Assembly: GCA_022846035.1 (NCBI GenBank)
Contig: AP025580.1
Coordinates: forward strand, 2,170,001 to 2,234,000
Reading direction: 5' to 3'
Origin: Christensenellaceae bacterium
Lineage (GTDB): Bacteria; Bacillota; Clostridia; Christensenellales; Christensenellaceae
DNA length: 64,000 bases
Every line of letters begins with the position of its first letter. The first letter of the stretch is position 1. The notes beneath the pieces were generated by a model, which worked only from the letters and a program-made list of their open reading frames with translations, did no database searches and had not been told where the DNA came from. Below, one piece after another: positions 26,712 to 34,353 of the stretch. The position numbers and the translations under genes are program-made.

Positions 26712-26830
26712 TATGTTACGCATTAGAGCCGAAAAAACCTCTTAATAGCAGGGGCTTTTTAAGCCGTATTTGCATAAGGTAAGGTGTTTGTACCTAAACA
26801 CCCGAAAAACGGGGTCTAAAGCGTAACATA
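26712..26830 (+). repeat. 119-base segment bounded by an inverted repeat
   Basis: TATGTTACGC at 26712-26721 and GCGTAACATA at 26821-26830 are perfectly complementary, and pairing continues with mismatches for another 8 positions (TTAGA / TCTAA). The loop contains GGTGTTT / AAACACC and a small CCGAAAAACGG hairpin. It could be an mRNA 3' structure or a replication-related fold. Confidence 0.5.
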
Positions 26831-26839
26831 ACAGCAAAA

Positions 26840-26880
26840 AAAGAGCGTGGCAGCTTGCGAGGTTTCGCGGCCGTCACGCT
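26840..26880 (+). repeat. 41-bp repeat, left border of the arsenic cassette
   Basis: Identical to 29219-29259 except at one base (C at 26872, T at 29251). The sequence is an imperfect palindrome (AGAGCGTG .. CACGCT outer stem, GCGA/TCGC inner stem). Confidence 0.85.
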
Positions 26881-26893
26881 ATTTTTTGTTGTC

Positions 26894-27703
26894 TTATTTA
26901 TAAGCCTTTACATAGGCACTCGCAAATGCGTTGTCGAGTTCGTTTGCGTCCTCATCAGAAAGACCAAATTCCAAGCCCTTATTTGTTGCAAAGTCACGCA
27001 AAAACTCTTTTGTGTAAGAATCCACTATCGTGATTTCAATATTTTTGAATCCTGCCGCTTCCAGTTTTTGGGTATATGTCTCAATCGAAAGAGCACCAGA
27101 AATGCAACCAACCCAAAGTTGAGCATTTTTTCGCAACTCTGCCCTTACAGGCTTTAACTCCACAACATCGGCAATCGCAATACGACCGCCCGGTTTCAAA
27201 ACTCGATATGTTTCACAAAGTACCGCGCTTTTATCTTCACTTAAATTGATTACGCAATTAGAGGTAACAACGTCAACGGTATTATCATCAAGCGGAATAT
27301 CTTCAATGTAGCCTTTAATAAATTCAACATTTTTCTTTCCGCTTCGTGCTTTATTTTCATTTGCCAAATGAAGCATTTCGTCAGTCATATCAAGCCCGTA
27401 AACCTTGCCCGTTTCACCTGCATATTTTGCAGAAATCAATACGTCAATTCCACCCCCGCTACCAAGATCAAGTACAGTTTCGCCTTGCTGGATATTTGCC
27501 AAGAAGATTGGATTTGCACAGCCGATTGATGCTTTCAATGCTTCTTCGGGTAATCCCTCTAAATATTCATCGTCGTACAATACTTGGCTTTTTTGGGGCT
27601 TACAGCAACAGCAGGGAGCTTCCCCTGTACCCGTAGTTACCTCGCTTGCAATACCACCATAGTATTTTTTAATCTCGTCTTTCATATTCTTATTATTACT
27701 CAT
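26894..27703 (-). CDS. arsM: Arsenite methyltransferase
   Basis: 269 residues. SAM-binding motif VLDLGSGGGIDVLISAKYAG. Arsenic-binding cysteines characteristic of ArsM are visible: the CCCC cluster near residue 33, Cys in TSNCVINLSEDK and Cys in WVGCISGAL. It methylates trivalent arsenic using SAM, giving volatile or effluxed products. Third gene of the minus-strand arsR-acr3-arsM operon, 20 bases after acr3. Confidence 0.93.
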   Translation of the reverse strand: MSNNKNMKDEIKKYYGGIASEVTTGTGEAPCCCCKPQKSQVLYDDEYLEGLPEEALKASIGCANPIFLANIQQGETVLDLGSGGGIDVLISAKYAGETGKVYGLDMTDEMLHLANENKARSGKKNVEFIKGYIEDIPLDDNTVDVVTSNCVINLSEDKSAVLCETYRVLKPGGRIAIADVVELKPVRAELRKNAQLWVGCISGALSIETYTQKLEAAGFKNIEITIVDSYTKEFLRDFATNKGLEFGLSDEDANELDNAFASAYVKAYK

Positions 27704-27723
27704 GTCTTTACTCCTTTGATTTT

Positions 27724-28788
27724 TTATAGTCTATTCACGGCAGGAAACCACCGTTGAGTTTTATTTGCAATTTTTACAAGCGTCAGCATAACAGGGACTT
27801 CTACTAATACACCTACCGTCGTCGCAAGTGCGACTGGAGAATTTGCTCCAAATAGCGCGATTGCTACCGCTACTGCCAATTCAAAAAAATTTGATGCGCC
27901 AATCATACCAGCAGGAGCCGCTATGTCAAACGATAGCTTTAACAGCTTACAAGCAAAATACGCGATAAAGAAAATCAAAAACGTCTGAATAACAAGCGGC
28001 ACTGCAATTAACAGGATATGCACTGGATTTGCAAGTATCGTCTGTCCTTGAAACGAAAATAGAATGATAAGCGTAAGGAGCAGACCAATTACTGTAACAT
28101 TATTGAATTTTGGCACAAATTTTTGATTGAAATAATCTACTCCTTTTTTCTTTACCATAAATACCCTTGTGAGGATTCCTGCCGTGAGCGGTATCACTAC
28201 AAACAGTAGAATGGATAAGAATAACGTGTCCCACGGAACTTCGACATTGCCTACGCCTAGCAAGAATTTTACAATCGGTACGAAAGCAAAAAGAATAATC
28301 AGATCGTTTGTTGCAACCTGTACCACGGTATATGCAGGATTTCCCTTTGTCAGTGTACTCCAAACGAAAACCATTGCAGTACAGGGCGCGGCTCCGAGAA
28401 GTACGGCTCCGGCAAGGTAATCCTTTGCAAGTTCGGGAGGAATCAAATTTTTGAACACCACATAGAAAAACAGTACAGCAATACCAAACATGGTAAACGG
28501 CTTTATCAGCCAATTAGTAACCCATGTTACAAAAAGCCCTTTCGGATTTTTCCCCACATCTTTTATACTCTTAAAATCTACTTTCATCATCATGGGATAA
28601 ATCATAATCCAAATCAGTAGTGCAATAGGGATAGATACATTAGCATACTCAAATTGATTCAGAAAAGTTGGAATCTGTGGTAGAAATTGACTAATAAGAA
28701 TCCCCGCAACCATACAGATTACAACCCATACCGTCAAATACTTTTCAAAAAATCCGATGCTTTGATTTGTTTTTGCTTCCATAAGCAT
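27724..28788 (-). CDS. acr3: Arsenite efflux transporter, ACR3 family
   Basis: 354 residues with ten predicted membrane helices. ACR3 signatures include the first-helix region LTVWVVICMVAGILISQFLPQIP, the conserved Cys in GAAPCTAMVFVWS in helix 4, and the AGMIGASNFFELAVAVAIALFG motif. It exports As(III) using the proton gradient. The start follows AAAGGAGT; an ArsR-type operator lies just upstream between arsR and acr3. Confidence 0.95.
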   Translation of the reverse strand: MLMEAKTNQSIGFFEKYLTVWVVICMVAGILISQFLPQIPTFLNQFEYANVSIPIALLIWIMIYPMMMKVDFKSIKDVGKNPKGLFVTWVTNWLIKPFTMFGIAVLFFYVVFKNLIPPELAKDYLAGAVLLGAAPCTAMVFVWSTLTKGNPAYTVVQVATNDLIILFAFVPIVKFLLGVGNVEVPWDTLFLSILLFVVIPLTAGILTRVFMVKKKGVDYFNQKFVPKFNNVTVIGLLLTLIILFSFQGQTILANPVHILLIAVPLVIQTFLIFFIAYFACKLLKLSFDIAAPAGMIGASNFFELAVAVAIALFGANSPVALATTVGVLVEVPVMLTLVKIANKTQRWFPAVNRL

Positions 28789-28796
28789 ACTCCTTT

Positions 28797-28822
28797 AATA
28801 TATAGACGATTGTCTATATATT
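28797..28822 (-). promoter_or_regulatory. Perfect 11-bp inverted repeat between arsR and acr3 (probable ArsR operator)
   Basis: AATATATAGAC - GATT - GTCTATATATT, ending 8 bases before the acr3 start codon. A related half-site (TATAGACAGTTATCA) lies after the -10 box of the arsR promoter. This suggests a second control point inside the operon. Confidence 0.65.
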
Positions 28823-28834
28823 ATTCAAAAAAAA

Positions 28835-29149
28835 TTATTCGTTGCAAATACAAGCTTTCTCTGTAACCGTCAACATATTCATAAAATCACGAATTTCATT
28901 TAGACGTTGCTCGTTTAAAGAATAGTGTGTCCATTTTCCATCTTTTCGTGGAATAACAATCCCGCTATCACATAATATTTTCATATGGTGGGAAAGGGTC
29001 GGCTGTGTAATATCAAACTTTTCATGAATTACGCACGCACAAAGTTCTCCACACGAAAGCATATCTATAATTTGCAATCTAGTAGGTTCGGCAATCGCTT
29101 TAAATGTATTTGCATAATCCGTATAGTTTGTTTTCATATCAAACCTCAC
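28835..29149 (-). CDS. arsR: Arsenical-responsive repressor, ArsR/SmtB family
   Basis: 104 residues with the ArsR winged helix. The metal-binding helix reads MLSCGELCACVIHEKF, supplying the ELCxC-type cysteines for As(III). Recognition region ITQPTLSHHMKIL. The C-terminus has another Cys pair (ACICNE). First gene of the arsenic operon, expected to repress it until As(III) binds. Confidence 0.93.
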   Translation of the reverse strand: MRFDMKTNYTDYANTFKAIAEPTRLQIIDMLSCGELCACVIHEKFDITQPTLSHHMKILCDSGIVIPRKDGKWTHYSLNEQRLNEIRDFMNMLTVTEKACICNE

Positions 29150-29169
29150 ATTGATAACTGTCTATATAT

Positions 29170-29198
29170 AATATATAACACACATAGATATTTGTCAA
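29170..29198 (-). promoter_or_regulatory. Promoter of the arsenic operon
   Basis: On the minus strand TTGACA (29193-29198) and TATATT (29170-29175) are separated by 17 bases; an ArsR-like half-site overlaps the start-site region at 29152-29169. Confidence 0.8.
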
Positions 29199-29218
29199 TG
29201 TGTTTTTATTATATTAGT

Positions 29219-29259
29219 AAAGAGCGTGGCAGCTTGCGAGGTTTCGCGGCTGTCACGCT
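29219..29259 (+). repeat. 41-bp repeat, right border of the arsenic cassette
   Basis: Copy with the better palindrome: AAAGAGCGTG / CACGCTCTTT, CAGC / GCTG and GCGA / TCGC pair. It functions plausibly as the terminator of the minus-strand gene start region and converging operons. It matches 26840-26880 at 40 of 41 bases. Confidence 0.85.
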
Positions 29260-29277
29260 CTTTTGATTGGGGGTACA

Positions 29278-29721
29278 TCATGCTTGCAAAATTTCAATCT
29301 TTTTATATCCTGCAATCTTGACGGCGGCAATGATCGTTTTGACAATATAAACGACCGCTTTTATAAGCTGGTAGACCAGCACCACCACGCCGATCACAGC
29401 GCCGACGATGATATTAAGGGCTAATATCCCGATTGTTCCGGCTAATCCGTAACCGACCGGGATAACCCAAAGGAACATACGCCGTATGCCATACGGTACG
29501 CCCATAAATAGTAAAGTATAGGCTACCCGGTGTTCGCTGGTCTGAAAGATCATGGTTGCAAACCAGTAAAGGAAAAGAGCCAGCACAACAGGCAACACGA
29601 CAAATTTTAGAAAATCCTTGCGCGTCTTTTTGACGGCGCAATCGTGGCAAAGCGGGATTTTGAAAACAGCGGGGCAAGGTGCGCCGCACTCCGCACAATC
29701 GGTTACATAATCTTGTTTCAT
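29278..29721 (-). CDS. Zinc-ribbon plus multi-helix membrane protein (DUF6050-like)
   Basis: 147 residues. An N-terminal zinc ribbon (CAECGAPCPAVFKIPLCHDC) precedes four hydrophobic helices (residues about 40-62, 70-90, 92-118, 115-135). Similar small membrane proteins occur in Firmicutes ICEs between transfer and relaxase regions; I associate it with the DUF6050 family with moderate confidence. Function unknown. In the absence of the arsenic cassette it would converge directly on the Cys-rich VLP gene. Confidence 0.6.
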   Translation of the reverse strand: MKQDYVTDCAECGAPCPAVFKIPLCHDCAVKKTRKDFLKFVVLPVVLALFLYWFATMIFQTSEHRVAYTLLFMGVPYGIRRMFLWVIPVGYGLAGTIGILALNIIVGAVIGVVVLVYQLIKAVVYIVKTIIAAVKIAGYKKIEILQA

Positions 29722-29804
29722 AAAATCACCCCTTTATATGACTAAAATAATACATGATACCTGTTCTGTAAAGAATGATTTATATACCTACAACGTTACA
29801 ATTT

Positions 29805-30305
29805 TCATGTTGCAGTAATAATCATTACTTGCTTTATAAATGAGATCAAATGTCTGTTGACTTGGTATTTCTCCATATACAACAATAAGATATCCACAGG
29901 TTTCAAGCAGCCCTTTAAATATATTTCGTTCCCGCCATTACTAGGGTTTTGCTCAACACTAAAGCATAAATCTAAGGATTTGTAAGCATCATTCCAAAGC
30001 TGCCTATCTTCGATAGGCTCATCGTCAATAGATGAATTGTAAGGGAAAATTCCCGTGATGCTTAGATAATATTCTTTTCGCATTGCTTTGACAATCTCTA
30101 AAGGTATGAGATTTGCCTTGTTAAAAAAAGGAATGGCGAAGGCTTTAACATTTAAATCAATTTTCTTTTTGATTGCCGTGACTATTTTGTCCCTTAATAC
30201 TGCTATTTGATTAGTTGTTAGCTGATCGGAAATATCGCTGTCGTACCAAATCCCGCACAACTGATGCCGGAATCTGTAAAATGGTATCCCGTTTATAACT
30301 TTCAT
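29805..30305 (-). CDS. Unknown protein A of a two-gene unit
   Basis: 166 residues, no signal peptide or clear membrane helix. The order of segments (GIPFYRFRHQLCGIWYDSD; AIPFFNKA; LSITGIFPYNSS; WNDAYKSLDLCFSVEQ; KPVDILLLYME) is reminiscent of a Rossmann-like nucleotide-binding fold of the SLOG/YpsA type, but key residues are not clear enough to assign it. Its ATG overlaps the stop of the upstream gene as ATGA, so the two are co-translated. Base composition is more AT-rich than the transfer genes, suggesting separate origin. Confidence 0.55.
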   Translation of the reverse strand: MKVINGIPFYRFRHQLCGIWYDSDISDQLTTNQIAVLRDKIVTAIKKKIDLNVKAFAIPFFNKANLIPLEIVKAMRKEYYLSITGIFPYNSSIDDEPIEDRQLWNDAYKSLDLCFSVEQNPSNGGNEIYLKGCLKPVDILLLYMEKYQVNRHLISFIKQVMIITAT

Positions 30306-31252
30306 TTTCTTTTATTCCTTTCAATTATTCTTTGTTTTGCAAAAATTGCCTGTTTTAATATCTTCCAATAGTTATCCGCTCTGCTCTTGACTGTCTCAAT
30401 CTTACCTTGTTTCCCGTCTGTTGCTTCGGCTAAGAGGTCATTCAAAATGTCATCCTCATTTTTCCAATTCCAATAATGCTGATTGATTGTTTCATCGTTT
30501 AGCTGGATGATGCTATCTAGCAGATTGCATTTTTCATCTATGCTGGCGATTTTGGGGTAATGCTGTTTTGAAAGTAATTTGTTCTGCTCATGACTTATTT
30601 TCGGCTGCAAAATCCCTCGCATTTCAACTAAGAATGCTTTTTCGACCTCGCGCTCTAATTGCCTTTCATATTCAACGTGTTCGCGCTCAATATCGCTATT
30701 CGCAAATATCGCTTTTTGCAAGTTGCGACACCCGCGAGATTCTCGCACATTTTCAATCGTAAATTCCTTATCAACGGGATTTAAAAGATATATTGTTTTT
30801 CCTTTCTTTACGGCATATTTGTAATATTCAGAATCCCTGTTTTTGTCCATGAGGAATAAAATTCCAGATTCATTGATAACTGCTTGATACGTCATATCAA
30901 AGACAGCGGGGTCATTTGTCGCTCTTTTCCTGATATACACAACTTCATCGACAATGAGCTTAACAGCTTTTGATTCATGAGACTTTTCCCATACATAATC
31001 TTTGCATGGGGAGAACAGATATAACTTTGGCTTTTCCAATTCTGCATCAAATAAGGCGTTTTCTAAAATTTGTACAAAATACAAATTGGTTTCAGAGTTA
31101 TCCATAAGTGTGTATCTCTCTATACCAATAGAATATAGGTACATAAATGTGTGGCGTAAAGCATCGGCTATTTTATAAAAAAATGAGGAATTGTGTTCAT
31201 AATCGTTGTTGGATAAATTATCAATAAAGCTGCAACCAGTATTTTCTATCAT
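30302..31252 (-). CDS. Unknown protein B of a two-gene unit
   Basis: 316 residues from ATG 31252, which follows GGAAAGGAGCG. The central part (FDMTYQAVINESGILFLMDKNRD, YAVKKGKTIYLLNP) resembles the strand-helix-strand end of a SLOG-type nucleotide-binding domain. The C-terminal 120 residues are charged and helical. An open frame extends upstream of this start but into the IS110 end, so those codons are not native. The IS110 copy sits only 7 bases from the ribosome binding site and probably separates the gene from its original promoter. Confidence 0.55.
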   Translation of the reverse strand: MIENTGCSFIDNLSNNDYEHNSSFFYKIADALRHTFMYLYSIGIERYTLMDNSETNLYFVQILENALFDAELEKPKLYLFSPCKDYVWEKSHESKAVKLIVDEVVYIRKRATNDPAVFDMTYQAVINESGILFLMDKNRDSEYYKYAVKKGKTIYLLNPVDKEFTIENVRESRGCRNLQKAIFANSDIEREHVEYERQLEREVEKAFLVEMRGILQPKISHEQNKLLSKQHYPKIASIDEKCNLLDSIIQLNDETINQHYWNWKNEDDILNDLLAEATDGKQGKIETVKSRADNYWKILKQAIFAKQRIIERNKRK

Positions 31253-31268
31253 TTTTTGCGCTCCTTTC

Positions 31269-32864
31269 CTACTACAATAATTTATGGATAGGATATGGCA
31301 GCCAGCCATACGCCTTTCCATCCCATAGTCTAAGCTACAATAAGGGGAGTAATTGGTCTGACGACTCCTTTCTTGGGTCTACACGCCCGTACGTGAGACA
31401 GTCAGCCATCCTCTTGTTGCAGCGTTCGTTTTGCAGGTAGAGCCACCACTCGTGCGTTCGTGTCACTCAGTAGATTGAATAGGCAATGGGTAAGAGATGG
31501 GCACCGATTACAATACATCAATCAGGAGGAATACTTATGAACGCTGTCGGTATCGACATTTCCAAAGGCAAGTGCATGGTTGCTATCCTGCGTCCCTTCG
31601 GTGAGGTGGTTGCTTCACCTTTTGAAATTCAGCACACCGCTCATGAACTCAGACGTTTGGTTGAACGTCTGAAAAGTTTGGACGGTGAAACCCGCATTGT
31701 TATGGAGCATACTGGCAATTACTATCTGCCTGTCGCCAGGCATCTGCACGAAGCCGGCCTCTATGTGTCCGTTGTCAATGCTATTCTTGTACATGACTAC
31801 GGTCAAAATTCCCTTAGACGGGTCAAAACGGACAAGATAGATGCTGTTAAAATCGCCAGCTATGCTCTAAGCCATTGGCTTGATCTTCCGCAATATGCGC
31901 CGGAAGAAGACGTTCGCCACATGCTTAAACCTGCGCCCGCCAGTGCAACCAGTACGTTAAGCAGAGTGTTATGCTTAAAAACAGCCTCATCGCTTTGCTT
32001 GACCAAACCTTTCCGAGTGTCAACATGCTGTTCTCCAGCCCGCCCCGCAAGGGGGACGGTCACGAAAAATGGATTGACTTCGTGGGTAAATTTTGGCATT
32101 TTGAATGCGTCAACAGCCTTTCCAAAAACGTTTTTACCCAGCGCTATCAAAAATGGTGCAAAAGAACAGGTTACAACTTTCTTTCCACTAAGGCCGCTGC
32201 CATCTACGATTTCGCCTGCATACAAGTCAGTACACTGCCTCGAAGCACCTTTGCCAAACAGCTTATTACTCAAGCTGTGTCGCAGCTTAACTCCCTATCG
32301 GAAACGCTGGCTCTGATTCGGCAGCAGATGCTTTCCCTTGCCTCCGGCTTGCCGGAATTTCCTGTTGTCATGGCTATGCAAGGGGTCGGCAATGTGTTAG
32401 GACCTCAACTCATGGCTGAAATTGGCGATGTGCGACGTTTCAACCGTAAGCAGTCGCTGGTTGCTTTTGCCGGTATCGACGCACCGCCTTTCCAGTCCGG
32501 CGCCTTTGAAGCACAGAGTACCGGCATTTCCAAACGAGGTTCTTCCTCACTCAGAAAGACGCTTTTTCAGGTCATGGACTGCCTGCTCAAACACGCGCCC
32601 TCTCATGATGCTGTATTCCAATATCTTGACAAAAAACGCGGCGAGGGTAAGCATTATTACGTCTACATGATGGCAGGAGCCAACAAGTTCCTGCGTATCT
32701 ACTACGCACGGGTTAAGGAGCATCTAGGCAGTTTGGCGGTTCAGTAGCCCACATATTCTTTTTGCTTGGCTTACCAGCTTATTTCAGGGTGGTTTTATTT
32801 GATGTTCCATTTTTTACCTTTCATTTTTTATTCATTTCCGGCTTGACTTTTCTTTGCAGGTCTC
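31269..32864 (+). mobile_element. IS110-family insertion sequence, copy 1
   Basis: 1596 bp, bounded by comparison with the inverted copy at 45107-46702: shared sequence runs from CTACTACAAT to GCAGGTCTC and stops abruptly at both ends. No terminal inverted repeats or target duplication are evident, as expected for IS110. The 268-base noncoding 5' part and 117-base 3' part fit the IS110 group, which encodes its bridge RNA in the upstream region. Confidence 0.9.
31537..32747 (+). pseudogene. IS110-family transposase with a frameshift, copy 1
   Basis: The N-terminal RuvC-like DEDD domain begins MNAVGIDISKGKCMVAIL and includes EHTGNY and VKTDKIDAVKIA. The C-terminal Transposase_20 domain (PVVMAMQGVGNVLGPQLMAEIGDV, AFAGIDAPP, STGISKRGSS) follows in a different frame. 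The break lies at ATGCTTAAACC (about 31921-31931): restoring one A to the A-run would give a continuous MLKTCARQCNQY typical of the family. Start ATG 31537 is preceded by GGAGGA. The same break is in copy 2, so neither copy encodes a full transposase by normal decoding. Confidence 0.85.
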
Positions 32865-33025
32865 ACGTAGTCTTTTTAATGCGAGACGATTCGGCGATAT
32901 ATACTCAAATTATATAAAAACGCCGCAACGAATACTGTAATAACACACATTGAGCAAAACGTATAATTTAAGTGGATATTTTTGCGTACTTCATCCCCTA
33001 TAATGAGTAATAAGGCAGGTATCAT

Positions 33026-33337
33026 ATGGACATTGATTTTATAGGTGATCGTATATCAAAATTGAGATCAAGGAAAGGCGTTTCCCAAAGGGACATGAGC
33101 CTTTCAATCGGGCAAAGTGTGGGCTATATTAACAGGATTGAAAATAAAAATGCCTTACCCTCAATACCTTTGCTATTCTATATTTGCGACTATTTAGGTG
33201 TTAGTCTTACAGATTTCTTTGACACCAGCATTGAAGAACCCGCGCTTGTTAGCGAACTTCACGAAGAAACAAAATCATTGAATGAACAAGCGTTGCGTTA
33301 TATGCTGGGGATAGCCAAAGAACTAAATAAAAAATAG
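33026..33337 (+). CDS. Xre-type HTH regulator
   Basis: 103 residues. HTH_3 domain at residues 8-65 (ISKLRSRKGVSQRDMSLSIGQSVGYINRIENKNALPSIPLLFYICDYLGVS), then a short helical tail. Likely a regulator of the mobilisation region or of the two-gene unit across the IS. Its leader contains TATAAT at about 32960. It is followed by a clear terminator. Confidence 0.85.
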   Translation: MDIDFIGDRISKLRSRKGVSQRDMSLSIGQSVGYINRIENKNALPSIPLLFYICDYLGVSLTDFFDTSIEEPALVSELHEETKSLNEQALRYMLGIAKELNKK

Positions 33338-33356
33338 CAAAGTCGTTTGCTTCTTT

Positions 33357-33381
33357 GCGGGTATTTCAATACCCGCTTTTT
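33357..33381 (+). terminator. Terminator after the Xre gene
   Basis: GCGGGTATT / AATACCCGC with a 2-base loop in the written form (effectively 4-6 bases when folded), then TTTTT. Confidence 0.85.
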
Positions 33382-33896
33382 GTATTTAAACATTATGATA
33401 CGTCTCGCGGGACACCAAGTTTCAGCAAAAATGCTTATTTCACAACATAGGGGTCTTGGTCTTTATTCAAAATCAAGAAATTCTATGCTCTCTTTGTTTG
33501 GAACTGACTGACGCGCCCCGCCGACATATCAATATTTTATTTTTTCAATGTGCATGGCGCGTAAGGGGTAATGGATGATAATAAAAGGTGTGGGGATTCC
33601 TAATCGTCATTCCATTCCCCATATTCGCGCCAAATATTAGCAACAAATACGCATTAAAATTTGTTGCAAACCGCTTGATTTAACCCAACGATAGCGCAAT
33701 CAGGTGTAGACTAGAAATGTATATAAAGGGTGTGGGTTTATATGTAGTGTTTTGGTGTGTGGGTACACATAGCCTACACCTTTTGCGCCTTTGGGATTGG
33801 TTTGCTGTTATTATACGCCTATTATCATAAAAGGACAATACTTTTACGCGATAACAGCTTAAACAAAGAGACTTACGTTAAAGGCAAGACTAATGA
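33382..33896 (+). other. 515-base noncoding region rich in stem-loops
   Basis: No convincing gene. Three strong structures follow each other. First: 33556-33631, GGCGCG / CGCGCC outer stem with GGGGTAATGGA / TCCATTCCCC inside. Second: 33640-33667, GCAACAAAT / ATTTGTTGC. Third: 33703-33780, GGTGTAG / CTACACC with inner repeats. Candidate noncoding RNA or replication origin. Confidence 0.5.
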
Positions 33897-34325
33897 TTGA
33901 ATTATACTGATTACATGAATGAAGATAGTTTAGAATATATAAAGAAATTTGTAGCCCAAAGGGTTAATGAATTGCTTACCGAAAATGAAATAACGAACAG
34001 AAAAGCACTTAGTCATTTGGTTGGATATAATGAGCATTTTATATCCGATTTGTTATGTAAAAAACGCAGTCCGTATGTAGTCAGTATTTACGATATATGC
34101 GAATTTTTTGGTATCACACTTGAAGATTTCTTCCGTGTTGATTATAGCAAGGATAAAACGGTAGCATCGGTTATGAAGTTGTTAGTTGATCAGTACAAAC
34201 CGGAGGAATTATCTTTACTATATGATATTCTAAGTCATGTTGATAAGGATAGCATAATTACCTTGCTTTCAAGTTATCGCCTTTACTTTGAATCTAAAAA
34301 AGAAGATGAAAATAAGAAAATTTGA
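33897..34325 (+). CDS. HTH-domain regulator
   Basis: Up to 142 residues (TTG 33897; ATG 33912 gives a slightly shorter form, neither has a strong ribosome binding site). HTH at about 20-75 (NELLTENEITNRKALSHLVGYNEHFISDLLCKKRSPYVVSIYDICEFFGIT), then a 65-residue helical C-terminus. Xre-like but divergent. It converges on the relaxase gene with a shared bidirectional terminator. Confidence 0.75.
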   Translation: MNYTDYMNEDSLEYIKKFVAQRVNELLTENEITNRKALSHLVGYNEHFISDLLCKKRSPYVVSIYDICEFFGITLEDFFRVDYSKDKTVASVMKLLVDQYKPEELSLLYDILSHVDKDSIITLLSSYRLYFESKKEDENKKI

Positions 34326-34327
34326 GC

Positions 34328-34353
34328 AAAGCGCGGAAAATCCGCGCTTTTTT
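34328..34353. terminator. Bidirectional terminator between the HTH gene and the relaxase
   Basis: AAAGCGCGGA / TCCGCGCTTT with a 3-base loop and flanking T-run; it overlaps the relaxase stop codon. Confidence 0.8.

Noticed and set aside
31253..31321. N-terminal extension of unknown gene B
   Set aside because: Those codons come from the inserted IS110 end; the native start ATG 31252 has its own ribosome binding site.
31486..31536. Upstream start for the IS110 transposase
   Set aside because: The good ribosome binding site GGAGGA precedes ATG 31537, and the family N-terminus begins MNAVGIDIS; the earlier codons are in the noncoding left end.
31921..31985. Programmed -1 frameshifting in the IS110 transposase
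   Set aside because: No canonical slippery heptamer in the correct phase; IS110 transposases are normally one frame, and one missing A explains the break better. It stays open only as a minor possibility.
33382..33896. CRISPR array
   Set aside because: The stem-loops are different from each other and not regularly spaced direct repeats; no cas genes in the window.
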